A stretch of DNA of 37,612 nt from Betaproteobacteria bacterium (GTDB lineage: Bacteria > Pseudomonadota > Gammaproteobacteria > Burkholderiales > Burkholderiaceae_C), in contig RFTR01000002.1 of assembly GCA_009923345.1 (NCBI GenBank), positions 1-37,612 on the forward strand, written 5' to 3'. The notes beneath the pieces are model-generated. The model saw only the letters and a program-made list of their open reading frames with translations. It searched no databases and had not been told where the DNA came from. The position numbers and the translations under genes are program-made. Every line of letters starts with the position of its first letter. Position 1 is the first letter of the stretch. Shown here one piece after another: positions 23,689-32,822 of the stretch.

Positions 23689-25143
23689 TCGAACAGCGCC
23701 TTCTAAGGTTGCAGGGTAGGGGCCTCGCACGTAGTCGCCGCAGGCAAAAATATGTGGTGTGACAAACATATCTGGTTTGACGCCGGCTTGGTTGGGCCCT
23801 TCAAAGGTATTGGGTAAACACGCAAACGTTGCACGTTTTTCAACTACGGTTTGAACAACGCTGAGCTGTTTCAAGCCAAGTTGCTCGGCTACTTGTTGTT
23901 GCACAAGCGCTGAGATTTGTTCGCGCTCGTCCTCAGACGCGCTGACCACCGCCGCGAGTAAACCGGGTTGTTGGCAGAGGATGCCTCGGTCGAACACAAA
24001 TTGCGCTGGAGCGTTTGGATGCATCTTCAGGGCGACCATTGGCCTATTCAAACCAATAAACCCAGCATCGTGACATTGCAAATAGACCGTGGCAATAGCG
24101 GTATGCGAAAGCGCTTGGGCCTGGGCTGACCAAGCGGGCGCGACCCTCTGCGTTAAGCGGGCTGCCTCCCAAGCGGGACAAGCTATGACCAAAACCCTTT
24201 CAGTAGTTGCTTCTGTTGTAGTAATTTTCTTGTCAAGTTCATCTCTGTCTTGGCTAATGCTTGTTTGTAAAAATTTTGTCGTTGGACCGCCATGAGATTC
24301 GTCAAGCCATTGCGCCAAATCTTCTTGGGTAAACCGTGTTCCTAAATGCACCTGCGCACCTCTCCGGCGCAACCATTCCAGGCAAGCATGCGGAAACAGC
24401 TCCCCCAAATCGGTTTTGGGTATCAGCAAATCAGAAGAGCCCACCCCACTCAACATCGCGTCATGCAAGACCCGCAAAAAGACTGCCGCACTGGCGCTCT
24501 GCAAAGGCATATTGAGGGCGGACAGACAGAGCGGCTCTATCAGTCCTTGCACTACGTTTGGTGTGAGTTGTGAAGCTTCACACAGTTGGTGGACTGACCA
24601 CGTGGCATCGCAAGTGAAACCGGCCACTCGCCAACGCCAGCCAGCCTGCATCAAGCGCCATTTGTCGTCGGTGCTCCAGCCTTTTGCAAAAGTAACTCCG
24701 ACCAATAGTTTCCAAGACGCACTCAGAGTCCCCAACAAAGAATTCGGCAAAGAGGGAGTTAAATCAGATGCAGATAAATAAGTGGGCAAAGAAGATGGGA
24801 AAGAAGAGGTCGGAAAATTATTGGCATGACCGCCTAACAAGCCATTCGGTAACTTAAATCCCAAGCCATCCGCAGTTCGCAAATCTAAAGGTAATCGCAG
24901 CAACACCTCATTCGGATTCACGCCGACAGTGCGCATCAAATCAAGGGTGTCTCGGTAAGCCCCCAGCAAAATATGCTGCCCGTTATCGAGTGGAACGCCT
25001 GCAAAAGTTTGATCCAAACTACGTGCGCGTCCACCGGCCTCGTGTGCGGCTTCAAACAACTCCACTTGCCAGCCTGCTTGCGTAGCTGCAACTGCACAGG
25101 CTAAGCCCGACCATCCTGCGCCGATGATGCTTAACTTTTTCAC
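23656..25143 (-). CDS. hpnE: Hydroxysqualene dehydroxylase (squalene-associated FAD-dependent desaturase)
   Basis: The 495-aa flavoprotein starts LSIIGAGWSGLACAVAATQAGW and has the second dinucleotide block FEAAHEAGGRARS, then LDNGQHILLGAY, PLCLSALN and the C-terminal FACGDYVRGPYPATLEGAVRSG. These are hallmarks of HpnE, which reduces hydroxysqualene to squalene with FAD. It lies 6 bases after the hpnD stop side in the same operon. The protein is longer than most HpnE proteins because of two low-complexity inserts: a Ser/Pro/Leu-rich run at about residues 108-140 and a Thr/Asp/Glu/Lys-rich run at about 305-330. The conserved blocks flank the inserts undisturbed. Confidence 0.93.
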   Translation of the reverse strand: MKKLSIIGAGWSGLACAVAATQAGWQVELFEAAHEAGGRARSLDQTFAGVPLDNGQHILLGAYRDTLDLMRTVGVNPNEVLLRLPLDLRTADGLGFKLPNGLLGGHANNFPTSSFPSSLPTYLSASDLTPSLPNSLLGTLSASWKLLVGVTFAKGWSTDDKWRLMQAGWRWRVAGFTCDATWSVHQLCEASQLTPNVVQGLIEPLCLSALNMPLQSASAAVFLRVLHDAMLSGVGSSDLLIPKTDLGELFPHACLEWLRRRGAQVHLGTRFTQEDLAQWLDESHGGPTTKFLQTSISQDRDELDKKITTTEATTERVLVIACPAWEAARLTQRVAPAWSAQAQALSHTAIATVYLQCHDAGFIGLNRPMVALKMHPNAPAQFVFDRGILCQQPGLLAAVVSASEDEREQISALVQQQVAEQLGLKQLSVVQTVVEKRATFACLPNTFEGPNQAGVKPDMFVTPHIFACGDYVRGPYPATLEGAVRSGLQLVRHLG

Positions 25144-25149
25144 AGAGGC

Positions 25150-25989
25150 TTAAAAACGCCCAAGCGCCTGCATCTTCCACGCAAGCCATAGTTTGCGTAA
25201 GGGAGTGAGTGCCACACGTTGTTGCAACACCGGGAATTGTTTGGCTTCAATCTCACGCAGCAAGGTGCGGTAAATGCTAGACATCATCAGTCCCGGCTTT
25301 TGGGCTTTGAATTCGTAGGCAGGTAACAAATCCAAAGCTTGTTCATACAGGCCATGGGCGCGTTCTGCCTGGAACTGCATCAAAGCGACAAAGCGCTCCG
25401 ACGGAATACGGTTGAGCACTTCATGCGCTTTGACATCGAACTGCTGCAACTCGGAAACCGGCAGGTAAATACGTCCGCGCAAAGCATCTTCGCCCACATC
25501 ACGGATGATGTTCGTTAACTGAAACGCTTGGCCCAGCGTATGGGCATAGGCGGTAGTTGCTGAGTCTGTCTGCCCAAAAATCTTGGCTGATACCTCGCCC
25601 ACCACGCCCGCCACCAAATGGCAATAGCGCGACAGGGCGGGGTAGTCGAGGTAGCGGGTTTGGCTCAAGTCCATCTCGCAACCTTCGATCACAGATTGCA
25701 AGCTGTGTTCTTCAATCGCAAACTCCGCGCACAGGGGCTGCAAGGCTTGCATCACAGGATGCGTTGGCTTGCCCGCAAAAGACTGGTGCACTTCGTTTCG
25801 CCACCAAGCCAGTTTGGTTTGAGCGACGCCTGGGTCTGTCACTTCATCGACCACATCGTCGACTTCGCGGCAGAACGCATAAAACGCAGTGATCGCACTT
25901 CGGCGTTGTGGCGGCAAAAACAAGAATGCGTAATAAAAGCTACTGCCCGACGAGGCGGCTTTTTGTTGAACGTATTCTTGGGGCGTCAT
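25150..25989 (-). CDS. hpnD: Presqualene diphosphate synthase
   Basis: I choose the ATG at 25989 (MTPQEYVQQKAASSGSSFYYAF), which matches family N-termini and gives 279 aa; the track start at 26046 adds an unlikely leader. Trans-isoprenyl diphosphate synthase motifs are present: FCREVDDVVDEV (first Asp-rich motif), GCEMDLSQTRY, and QLTNIIRDVGEDALRGRIYLP (second Asp-rich motif). HpnD condenses two farnesyl diphosphates to presqualene diphosphate. It lies between hpnC and hpnE, the order needed for squalene synthesis. The upstream 30-bp tandem repeat lies between it and hpnC. Confidence 0.93.
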   Translation of the reverse strand: MTPQEYVQQKAASSGSSFYYAFLFLPPQRRSAITAFYAFCREVDDVVDEVTDPGVAQTKLAWWRNEVHQSFAGKPTHPVMQALQPLCAEFAIEEHSLQSVIEGCEMDLSQTRYLDYPALSRYCHLVAGVVGEVSAKIFGQTDSATTAYAHTLGQAFQLTNIIRDVGEDALRGRIYLPVSELQQFDVKAHEVLNRIPSERFVALMQFQAERAHGLYEQALDLLPAYEFKAQKPGLMMSSIYRTLLREIEAKQFPVLQQRVALTPLRKLWLAWKMQALGRF

Positions 25990-26056
25990 GTGATGGGAAT
26001 TATCAATGCTTGGATTGGTTCGCTGATAGCAACTGCGTAAACCCAAAATTCGACAT

Positions 26057-26116
26057 ACAAGGTGAAACCACTACGTCCACAAACTTACAAGGTGAAGCCA
26101 TTACATCCACAAACAC
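26057..26116. repeat. Two tandem copies of a 30-bp direct repeat at the hpnC-hpnD junction
   Basis: Units at 26057-26086 and 26087-26116 start with ACAAGGTGAARCCAYTAC and differ at only a few positions (three internal transitions plus the last two bases). The second unit covers the hpnC stop codon and last codons; the first is the decayed copy in the spacer. It looks like a local tandem duplication of the hpnC 3' end. No function is apparent. Confidence 0.75.
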
Positions 26117-26967
26117 TTCCAAGCAATGCCAGCCATGTCCCATTTTGTGATAACGGGTCTTGGAAGTTTTAAGGAGGCATCATTAGCGTTGACGTGCCAT
26201 GCATCAGTCTGCTGCGAAGTTTGGGCTTTCTTTGAGAGTAGAGCCATTTCTGCAGCGTACAAAGCATCTACCTTGCCCAAAACACACAGCCCGCCTTGCA
26301 CCATCGCACGCAATTCCCAACCTGCACGCCCAGGCACACGGTGTACCAGCGGCGCGCCTTGTGCCATCAAGGCCCGCGCAAACTGCAATTCGGCACCCAA
26401 ACTGCTGTCTTGCGGCAAGTAATCCCGCCCCCATTCCAAATCGCGGGTGCGGTCTTGCCAAAAGTTAATCAGTTGCAGGGCGCTGCAAATCGCGTCGCTT
26501 TGCGCCAAGCTTTGCGCATCGCTCACCCCATACAAATGCAACATCAACCGACCCACGGGGTTGGCAGAACGACGGCAGTAGTCCATTAGCGCATCGCGGT
26601 CGCGGTATCTGTGCCCGACGCTGGTGTAAGACACGTCTTGTTCAAAAGCCGACAACAGATCGCGCAGGGGTTGCGCGGGCAAATCAAACATCCGCACAGC
26701 AGACTGCAAATTGGCAAACACCTGAACCCAGCGTGTGTCCTTCGGAGCTTGCCCGTTCAAACACAGGTCGAGCTCTGCTCGGTATTGGTGTAAGTCTTCC
26801 AGACGCTGCTCGGTGGTCGCGTCTCCTTCGTCGGCCAAATCGTCAGCAGTCCGCGCAAAGTGGTAAATAGCCACCACGGCAGGTCGCAGGCGAGCAGGGC
26901 ACAGCCACGAGGCGACAGGAAAGTTTTCGTAATGGTCGATGGAAGCTTGTTCTATGGCGGCTGGCAT
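26101..26967 (-). CDS. hpnC: Hydroxysqualene synthase
   Basis: The ATG at 26967 (MPAAIEQASIDHYENFPVASWL) is preferred over the track start at 27018, because HpnC proteins begin near the HYENFPVAS block; this gives 288 aa. Family motifs are FARTADDLADEGD (first Asp-rich motif), FEQDVSYT, YCRRSANPVGRLMLHLYG and ALQLINFWQDRTRDLEWGRDYLP (second motif). HpnC converts presqualene diphosphate to hydroxysqualene. It is the first gene of hpnC-hpnD-hpnE, transcribed divergently from the RND operon. No squalene-hopene cyclase is in the window, so whether hopanoids or only squalene or carotenoid-like products are made cannot be seen. Confidence 0.92.
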   Translation of the reverse strand: MPAAIEQASIDHYENFPVASWLCPARLRPAVVAIYHFARTADDLADEGDATTEQRLEDLHQYRAELDLCLNGQAPKDTRWVQVFANLQSAVRMFDLPAQPLRDLLSAFEQDVSYTSVGHRYRDRDALMDYCRRSANPVGRLMLHLYGVSDAQSLAQSDAICSALQLINFWQDRTRDLEWGRDYLPQDSSLGAELQFARALMAQGAPLVHRVPGRAGWELRAMVQGGLCVLGKVDALYAAEMALLSKKAQTSQQTDAWHVNANDASLKLPRPVITKWDMAGIAWKCLWM

Positions 26968-27029
26968 ATGGCTGGCATTGTCGCTTTTTGCCAGTAGCGC
27001 GAGCAGGGAAAACACCAATAAGCTATATT

Positions 27030-27043
27030 ACTGACCAGTCAGT
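27030..27043. promoter_or_regulatory. Inverted repeat resembling a TetR-family operator upstream of the RND operon
   Basis: ACTGAC-CA-GTCAGT is a perfect palindrome with 6-bp arms in the 96-base region between the divergent hpnC and RND starts. TetR/AcrR regulators of RND pumps commonly use sites of the GACxGTC type. The surrounding AT-rich sequence (CTATATTA, CATTATTAATTA) could hold promoters on both strands. No tetR gene is adjacent, so the regulator must be elsewhere if the site is real. Confidence 0.5.
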
Positions 27044-27063
27044 CATTATTAATTAGGTTCCCC

Positions 27064-28155
27064 ATGTCGCACTTCCCTAAGCCAAACGGCCTAGCTGTTG
27101 TTCTATTTTTGAGCGTGGCATTCTTAGCTGCCTGTGGCAAGCCAGAAACCGCTGAGGCGCCTGTGCGATCTGTCAAGGTGTTGACCGTGGGGCAGTCCGA
27201 CATGGCAATGGAATTTGAGTTCTCAGGCGAGGTCCGCGCCCGCATCGAAACCGCCTTGGGCTTTCGCGTCAATGGCAAGTTGCTACACCGCCCCGCAGAA
27301 ATCGGTCAACGCGTCAAAGCAGGCCAATTGCTGGCCGAGTTGGACCCTATGGACTACCGTTTGGCTGCCGTCGCATCGACCGCACAACTCGCCTCCGCCC
27401 AAACCAACCGCGATTTAGCCGCCGCCGACCTCAAACGCTACCAAGGCTTGTTTGACCAAGGCTTCATTAGCTCTGCTGAATTAGAGCGTCGCGATTCGAT
27501 CTACAAAGCCGCGCAGGCCCAGTGGCAACAAGCTCAGGCCCAAAACGCAGTGCAGGGCAACCAGTCGTCTTACACCCGTTTGATGGCAGACGCTGCTGGC
27601 GTGGTCACTTCGGTCGATGCTAGCGTCGGGCAAGTGGTGTCTGCTGGCCAGCCCGTGGTGCGCTTAGCCATCGACGGCCCGCGTGATGTCTGGTTCTCGG
27701 TACCCGAGGACAAGTTGAAATACTTCGCCACCGGAGACCCCCTGCAAGTGCGCTTGTGGAACGACGACTCGGTGCTTAACGCGAAAGTGCGCGATGTCTC
27801 CGCCAGCGCAGACCCTGTGACCCGCACTTTTTTAGTCAAAGCGGCTTTGGCCGACGGAGCCAAAGGGGTTTTGGGCGCCACGGTGAATGTCAGCTTGCCG
27901 CGCGGCAAATTAGCCACTTCGAAAATTGTCAAACTGCCCAGCAGTGCATTGCGATTTGAAGGCGGTAAAACCCAAGTCTGGTTACTAGACAGCGCCAATA
28001 TGACCGTGCAGCCGCGCATCATCGACGTGACCACGGCCGACGGTAATGACGCTGTAGTCAATAGCGGTTTAAACAACGGAGACCAAGTCGTTGTCTCTGG
28101 CGTGCATGTGTTGACGCCTGGACAAAAAGTGTCTGTGTTCGCAGCGCCGAAGTGA
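27064..28155 (+). CDS. RND efflux system periplasmic adaptor (membrane fusion lipoprotein)
   Basis: The 363-aa protein has a lipoprotein signal peptide with lipobox LAAC (Cys24). It then has the standard adaptor order: beta-barrel/lipoyl half-motif (TALGFRVNGKLLHRPAEIGQRVKAGQLLAELDP), an alpha-hairpin (about residues 105-165), the second lipoyl half (VVTSVDASVGQVVSAGQPVVRLA), and a C-terminal membrane-proximal part. It bridges the inner-membrane pump encoded just downstream to an outer-membrane channel. No outer-membrane factor gene is present here, so it probably borrows a TolC-like protein. The stop is 8 bases before the pump's ATG. Confidence 0.92.
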   Translation: MSHFPKPNGLAVVLFLSVAFLAACGKPETAEAPVRSVKVLTVGQSDMAMEFEFSGEVRARIETALGFRVNGKLLHRPAEIGQRVKAGQLLAELDPMDYRLAAVASTAQLASAQTNRDLAAADLKRYQGLFDQGFISSAELERRDSIYKAAQAQWQQAQAQNAVQGNQSSYTRLMADAAGVVTSVDASVGQVVSAGQPVVRLAIDGPRDVWFSVPEDKLKYFATGDPLQVRLWNDDSVLNAKVRDVSASADPVTRTFLVKAALADGAKGVLGATVNVSLPRGKLATSKIVKLPSSALRFEGGKTQVWLLDSANMTVQPRIIDVTTADGNDAVVNSGLNNGDQVVVSGVHVLTPGQKVSVFAAPK

Positions 28156-28162
28156 GGCGACG

Positions 28163-31100
28163 ATGAAAGACTTCAACCTCTCCAAATGGGCGATTGAACA
28201 TCCCGCCTTAACGCGTTATTTGATGGTCGTGCTGATGGTCTTGGGCGTCGCCGCCTATTTCCAGCTCGGCCAAGATGAAGACCCACCATTCACCTTCCGC
28301 GCGATGGTCGTGCGTACCTACTGGCCTGGCGCCACGGCGCAGCAAGTGGCCGAGCAAGTCACCGACAAAATCGAGCGCACGCTGCAAGAGGTACCTTTCT
28401 CAGACAAGATCCGCAGCTACTCCAAGCCAGGCGAATCGCTCATCATTTTTCAGATCAAAGACTATTCCAAACCGGCGGACGTACCCAATGTTTGGTACAC
28501 GGTGCGCAAAAAAATCGGCGATATCCGCTACACCTTGCCGCAGGGCGTACAAGGGCCTTTTTTCAACGATGAATTTGGCGATGTCTTTGGCGTTATCTAT
28601 GCGCTAGATGCGCCCGGTTTTTCGCCCGCTGAAGTCAAACGTTTTGCAGATGACGTGCGACAACAACTTTTGCGCGTTCCCTATGTGGCCAAAGTCGAGC
28701 AGTTTGGTGTGCAAGACGAAAAAATCTTCGTTGAAATTCCACAGAAAAGGCTTGCCCAATTGGGCCTAGACCTCAAAGCTGTATTGTTACAACTCGGTCA
28801 AGAAAACGCGGTGGAAAACGCAGGCACCATGCAGTCGCCTGTCGATGTATTTCAAATTCGTATCGGCGGCCGGTTTGATACTGAAGCCGAACTCAAAGCC
28901 ATGCCGATCCGCGGCAGTTCGGGACAGCAACTCAAGTTGGGCGACATTGCCAATGTCACCCGTGGCTATGTCGATCCACCGACGGTCAAAGTACACCACC
29001 AAGGAAAAGAAGTCATTGGCCTCGGTGTGTCGATGGCCAAGGGTGGTGACATCATCCAACTGGGCAAAGCGCTGCAAACCGCTACTGCGCGCATTGAAAA
29101 ATCCTTGCCTGCAGGCGTGTCCTTGGTACAGGTGCAAGACCAACCCAAAGCGGTCTCGCGATCAGTGGGTGAATTTGTCCGCGTGTTGATCGAAGCGGTG
29201 CTCATTGTGTTGGTGGTCAGCTTTGTTGCACTCGGGCTTCACAAAGGCGGGCGTTACGGCTGGTATGTGGATGTGCGCCCTGGTCTCGTGGTCGCGATCA
29301 CCATCCCATTGGTGTTGGCGATGACGTTTTTGGCGATGGATTACTGGGGCATAGGCTTACACAAAATCTCCTTGGGCTCGCTCATCATTGCGCTAGGTTT
29401 GTTGGTGGACGACGCCATCATTGCTGTAGAGATGATGGTGCGCAAAATAGAAGAGGGCTACGACCGCGTTCGTGCTGCCACCTTCGCTTATGAAGTCACC
29501 GCGATGCCCATGCTCACGGGCACCTTGATCACCGCCGCTGGCTTTTTGCCGATTGGCATGGCCAAGTCCACTGTGGGCGAGTACACCTACGCTATTTTTG
29601 CGGTGACCGTTATTGCTTTGCTGCTCAGTTGGTGGGTGTCGGTGTATTTCGTCCCCTACTTGGGAACGCTGTTGTTGCGTGACAAACCTGCCCACACCCG
29701 CGATGGTGAGTTGGAACTTTTTAACAGCCCGTTTTATGTGCAATTTCGTAAAGCAGTGACGTGGTGCGTGGAATATCGCTGGAAGGCGATTGGCATCACG
29801 GTGCTCTTGTTTGTCTTGGGCTTGTTGGGTATGGGCAAAGTGCAGCAGCAGTTTTTCCCAGACTCCAGCCGCCCTGAAATCTTGGTCGATTTGTGGTTTC
29901 CTGAAGGCACGTCTTTCAAGGCGAACGAAAGTATCACCCAAGCGGTGGAGCAACGTTTGCTGAAAGAAGAGGGCGTGCAAACCGTCAGCACTTGGATTGG
30001 TTCTGGCGTGCCGCGTTTCTATTTGCCCTTAGACCAAGTGTTTCCGCAAACCAATGTCTCGCAACTCATCGTCGTGCCAGCCGATTTAAAACGACGCGAA
30101 TCCTTGCGTCTCGCATTGCCCGCCATGCTGGCGCAAGAGTTTCCAGAAGCGCGCGCCCGCGTCAAACTCTTGCCCAATGGCCCGCCCGTGCCATACCCTG
30201 TGCAGTTCCGTGTCATGGGACCTGACCCAGCCATGCTGCGTGCCCATGCCGATGAAGTCAAAGCCGCCATGCGCGCTAGCCCGTCGACCCGTGGCACCAA
30301 CGACAACTGGAATGAAAACGTCAAAGTCATCCGCTTGGATGTCGACCAAGCTAAAGCCCGTGAATTGGGCGTTACCAGCCAGTCGATTGCACAAACGATT
30401 CGCACCTTGTTGGTGGGCTCTACTGTGGAGCAATTCCGTGAAGATAACAAACTCATCGACATTGTGTTGCGCCAACCCATCTCGGAGCGCGATGCGATAA
30501 CCGACTTGACCAACGCTTACTTGCCGACTGGCACAGGTCGCATGGTTCCTGCCACGCAAATCATCAAACCCGTGTTCACGTGGGAGCCCGGCGTGATGTG
30601 GCGTGAAGGCCGTGAATACGCCATCACCGTGCAGTGCGACATCATCGAAGGCTTGCAGGGTGCTACGGTCACCCAAGAGCTCTTGCCCCAACTCAAAGCC
30701 TTAGAAGCCAAATGGGCGACCTCGGATAGCGCTATGTATCGCATCGAAGTCGCTGGCGCGGTGGAAGAAAGCTCTAAAGGCTCGAGCTCTATCTCTGCCG
30801 GCCTACCGGTCATGTTGTTCATCACCTTCACTTTATTGATGCTGCAGTTACAAAGCTTTAGCCGTGCCGTGTTGGTTTTCATCACGGGTCCTTTGGGTAT
30901 TGCGGGCGTTGCTGGCGCTTTGTTGGTGCTTGACAGACCCTTTGGCTTCGTGGCTTTACTGGGGGTAATCGCCTTGATGGGCATGATCCAGCGGAATTCC
31001 GTCATTTTGATCGACCAAATTGAGCAAGACCGCGCCAACGGCGTGCCGGCTTGGGAGGCGATCGTCGAATCGGCCGTGCGCCGTTTGCGCCCCATCGTGC

Positions 31101-31279
31101 TGACCGCGGCGGCGGCTGTGCTTGCCATGATCCCGCTGACCCGCAGCGTCTTCTGGGGCCCGATGGCAGTTGCCATCATGGGCGGCCTTGTCGTGGCAAC
31201 GGTTTTGACCTTGCTCGCCTTGCCGGCTATGTATGCGGCATGGTTTCGGGTCGAAAAGCCGTCTAAAATCGCAGGTTGA
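28163..31279 (+). CDS. RND efflux pump permease
   Basis: The 1038-aa protein has the AcrB layout: an N-terminal helix (YLMVVLMVLGVAAYFQLGQDEDPPFTFRAMVV), a large periplasmic domain, a helix bundle with GLLVDDAIIAVEMMVRKIEEG (proton-relay Asp pair), the middle GTLITAAGFLPIGMA block, a second periplasmic loop, and a C-terminal bundle ending RPIVLTAAAAVLAMIPLTRS. GAGG precedes the ATG. Sequence features place it in the HAE1-like RND exporters rather than in heavy-metal (CusA) or SecDF types. Substrates are unknown. It is the last gene of the operon and is followed by a good terminator. Confidence 0.95.
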   Translation: MKDFNLSKWAIEHPALTRYLMVVLMVLGVAAYFQLGQDEDPPFTFRAMVVRTYWPGATAQQVAEQVTDKIERTLQEVPFSDKIRSYSKPGESLIIFQIKDYSKPADVPNVWYTVRKKIGDIRYTLPQGVQGPFFNDEFGDVFGVIYALDAPGFSPAEVKRFADDVRQQLLRVPYVAKVEQFGVQDEKIFVEIPQKRLAQLGLDLKAVLLQLGQENAVENAGTMQSPVDVFQIRIGGRFDTEAELKAMPIRGSSGQQLKLGDIANVTRGYVDPPTVKVHHQGKEVIGLGVSMAKGGDIIQLGKALQTATARIEKSLPAGVSLVQVQDQPKAVSRSVGEFVRVLIEAVLIVLVVSFVALGLHKGGRYGWYVDVRPGLVVAITIPLVLAMTFLAMDYWGIGLHKISLGSLIIALGLLVDDAIIAVEMMVRKIEEGYDRVRAATFAYEVTAMPMLTGTLITAAGFLPIGMAKSTVGEYTYAIFAVTVIALLLSWWVSVYFVPYLGTLLLRDKPAHTRDGELELFNSPFYVQFRKAVTWCVEYRWKAIGITVLLFVLGLLGMGKVQQQFFPDSSRPEILVDLWFPEGTSFKANESITQAVEQRLLKEEGVQTVSTWIGSGVPRFYLPLDQVFPQTNVSQLIVVPADLKRRESLRLALPAMLAQEFPEARARVKLLPNGPPVPYPVQFRVMGPDPAMLRAHADEVKAAMRASPSTRGTNDNWNENVKVIRLDVDQAKARELGVTSQSIAQTIRTLLVGSTVEQFREDNKLIDIVLRQPISERDAITDLTNAYLPTGTGRMVPATQIIKPVFTWEPGVMWREGREYAITVQCDIIEGLQGATVTQELLPQLKALEAKWATSDSAMYRIEVAGAVEESSKGSSSISAGLPVMLFITFTLLMLQLQSFSRAVLVFITGPLGIAGVAGALLVLDRPFGFVALLGVIALMGMIQRNSVILIDQIEQDRANGVPAWEAIVESAVRRLRPIVLTAAAAVLAMIPLTRSVFWGPMAVAIMGGLVVATVLTLLALPAMYAAWFRVEKPSKIAG

Positions 31280-31288
31280 CCGATTTCA

Positions 31289-31327
31289 AACGGGCAGCCT
31301 CACCATGGGCCGCCCGTTATTGTTTTT
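31289..31327 (+). terminator. Rho-independent terminator after the RND operon
   Basis: AACGGGC...GCCCGTT forms a 7-bp stem extended after one A-C mismatch by GCC/GGC, with an 8-base loop, followed by ATTGTTTTT. It lies 10 bases after the pump's stop codon and separates the RND operon from tRNA-Leu. Confidence 0.85.
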
Positions 31328-31336
31328 AAGAAAAAT

Positions 31337-31423
31337 GCGCGGGTGGCGAAATTGGTAGACGCACCAGGTTTAGGTCCTGACGGTAGAAATACTGTGCGGG
31401 TTCGAGTCCCGCCCCGCGCACCA
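31337..31423 (+). tRNA. tRNA-Leu (anticodon UAG)
   Basis: An 87-nt class II tRNA with acceptor stem GCGCGGG/CCCGCGC, D-loop GAAATTGGTAGAC, anticodon loop TTTAGGT (anticodon TAG), a variable arm ACGGTAGAAATACTG, and T-loop GGTTCGAGTCC. The CCA end is encoded. It reads codons CUN, mainly CUA and CUG. It lies upstream of tig, and its promoter is not clear in the short spacer after the terminator. Confidence 0.97.
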
Positions 31424-31435
31424 CATGTATTCCCT

Positions 31436-31465
31436 AGCAGCCAGCTCACTCGAAGCTAGGCTGCT
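31436..31465 (+). other. Hairpin in the leader between tRNA-Leu and tig
   Basis: AGCAGCC (31436-31442) pairs with GGCTGCT (31459-31465), with an inner AGCT/AGCT pairing and a single bulged A, giving a stem of about 11 bp around a 7-base loop. There is no U-tract after it, so it is not a standard terminator. It sits 26 bases before the tig start and could be a tRNA 3'-processing or leader element. Its role is unknown. Confidence 0.5.
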
Positions 31466-31491
31466 GACAATGCCAATTCAGGAGAAAAAAG

Positions 31492-32802
31492 ATGGCCGTG
31501 ACCGTAGAAACTTTAGACAAACTGGAACGCAAGATCACCTTGACGTTGCCCGTCGATGTCATTGCCAAAGAAGTGGACTCACGCTTGAAGCGCCTGTCCC
31601 GCCAAGTCAAGGTGGACGGTTTCCGTCCCGGCAAAGTGCCGATGAACATCATTGGTCAGCGCTATGGCTACCAAGTTCAGTACGAAGTGATGAACGACAA
31701 AGTGGGCGAGGTGTTCACTGCCGCCGCTAACGAAGCCAATTTGCGAGTTGCGGGCCAACCCCGTATCAGCGAAAAAGAAGGCGCGCCTGAAGGCGAAATG
31801 GCTTTCGACGCTATCTTTGAAGTCTTCCCCGAAGTCAAAATGCCCGATTTGTCGACCTTAGAGATCGACAAAATCTCGTCCGAAGTGACTGAAGCCGCCA
31901 TCGACAAAACTGTCGACATCTTGCGCAAGCAACGCCGTACCTTCGCCCAACGCAGCGCTGAAACCCCTGCCGAAGAAGGCGACCGCGTCACCATCGACTT
32001 CGAAGGCAAGATAGATGGCGAGCCATTCCAAGGCGGCAAGGCAGAAGCCTTCCAGTTCTTGATCGGCGAAGGCCAAATGCTCAAAGAATTTGAAGAAGCC
32101 GTGCTTGGCATGAAGTTCGGCGAAAGCAAAACCTTCCCTTTGAACTTCCCAGAGGACTACCACGGCAAAGATGTGGCCGGCAAACAAGCTGACTTTTTAG
32201 TCACCTTGAAAAAACTCGAAGCCGCCCATTTGCCTGAAGTTACAGACGAATTGGCCAAATCATTGGGCGTCTCCGAGGCTACTGTCGAAGGACTGCGCAA
32301 AGATATCAAAGCCAATTTGGAGCGCGAAGTGAAATCGCGTTTGATGGGTCGCAACAAGCAAGCCGCTTTGCAAGCCTTGGTCGACAAAGCCGAGTTGGAC
32401 TTGCCCAAGTCGAGCGTGCAGTCTGAAGTCGACCGCATGGTCGAAGGCGCCCGTGCTGACCTGAAAGCCCGTGGCATCAAAGACGCTGACAAAGCCCCCA
32501 TTCCTGACGACGTGTTCCGCCCACAAGCTGAAAAGCGCGTGCGCATGGGCTTGGTAGTCGCCGACTTAGTGCGTGCACAAAACCTGCAAGCCACGCCAGA
32601 AAAAATCAAAGCCCACATTGAAGAACTCGCGTCTAGCTACGAAAAGCCAGCCGAAGTCGTGCGTTGGTACTACAGCGATATGAGCCGTTTGGGCGAAGTC
32701 GAAGCCATGGTCATCGAAAACAATGTGACCGAATACATCATGTCGCATGCCAAAGTGAATGAAAAAACCATTTCTTTTGACGAACTGATGGGCCAACAGT
32801 GA
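31492..32802 (+). CDS. tig: Trigger factor (ribosome-associated chaperone, peptidyl-prolyl isomerase)
   Basis: The 436-aa protein has the ribosome-binding tail signature [10 protein letters not shown] near residue 45. An FKBP-type isomerase domain lies at about 160-240 ([40 protein letters not shown]), with a long helical C-terminal domain. CAGGAG precedes the ATG. It binds the exit tunnel of ribosomes and shields nascent chains. It is followed by clpP, clpX and lon, the usual order in many Proteobacteria. Its last base pairs overlap a GTG of the clpP frame, but the real clpP start is downstream. Confidence 0.97.
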   Translation: MAVTVETLDKLERKITLTLPVDVIAKEVDSRLKRLSRQVKVDGFRPGKVPMNIIGQRYGYQVQYEVMNDKVGEVFTAAANEANLRVAGQPRISEKEGAPEGEMAFDAIFEVFPEVKMPDLSTLEIDKISSEVTEAAIDKTVDILRKQRRTFAQRSAETPAEEGDRVTIDFEGKIDGEPFQGGKAEAFQFLIGEGQMLKEFEEAVLGMKFGESKTFPLNFPEDYHGKDVAGKQADFLVTLKKLEAAHLPEVTDELAKSLGVSEATVEGLRKDIKANLEREVKSRLMGRNKQAALQALVDKAELDLPKSSVQSEVDRMVEGARADLKARGIKDADKAPIPDDVFRPQAEKRVRMGLVVADLVRAQNLQATPEKIKAHIEELASSYEKPAEVVRWYYSDMSRLGEVEAMVIENNVTEYIMSHAKVNEKTISFDELMGQQ

Positions 32803-32822
32803 AATACACCTTAGGAAACCAC

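Noticed and set aside
30086-30691. 201-aa minus-strand ORF inside the RND pump gene.
   Set aside because: Antisense shadow of a conserved coding region; no motif or start signal.
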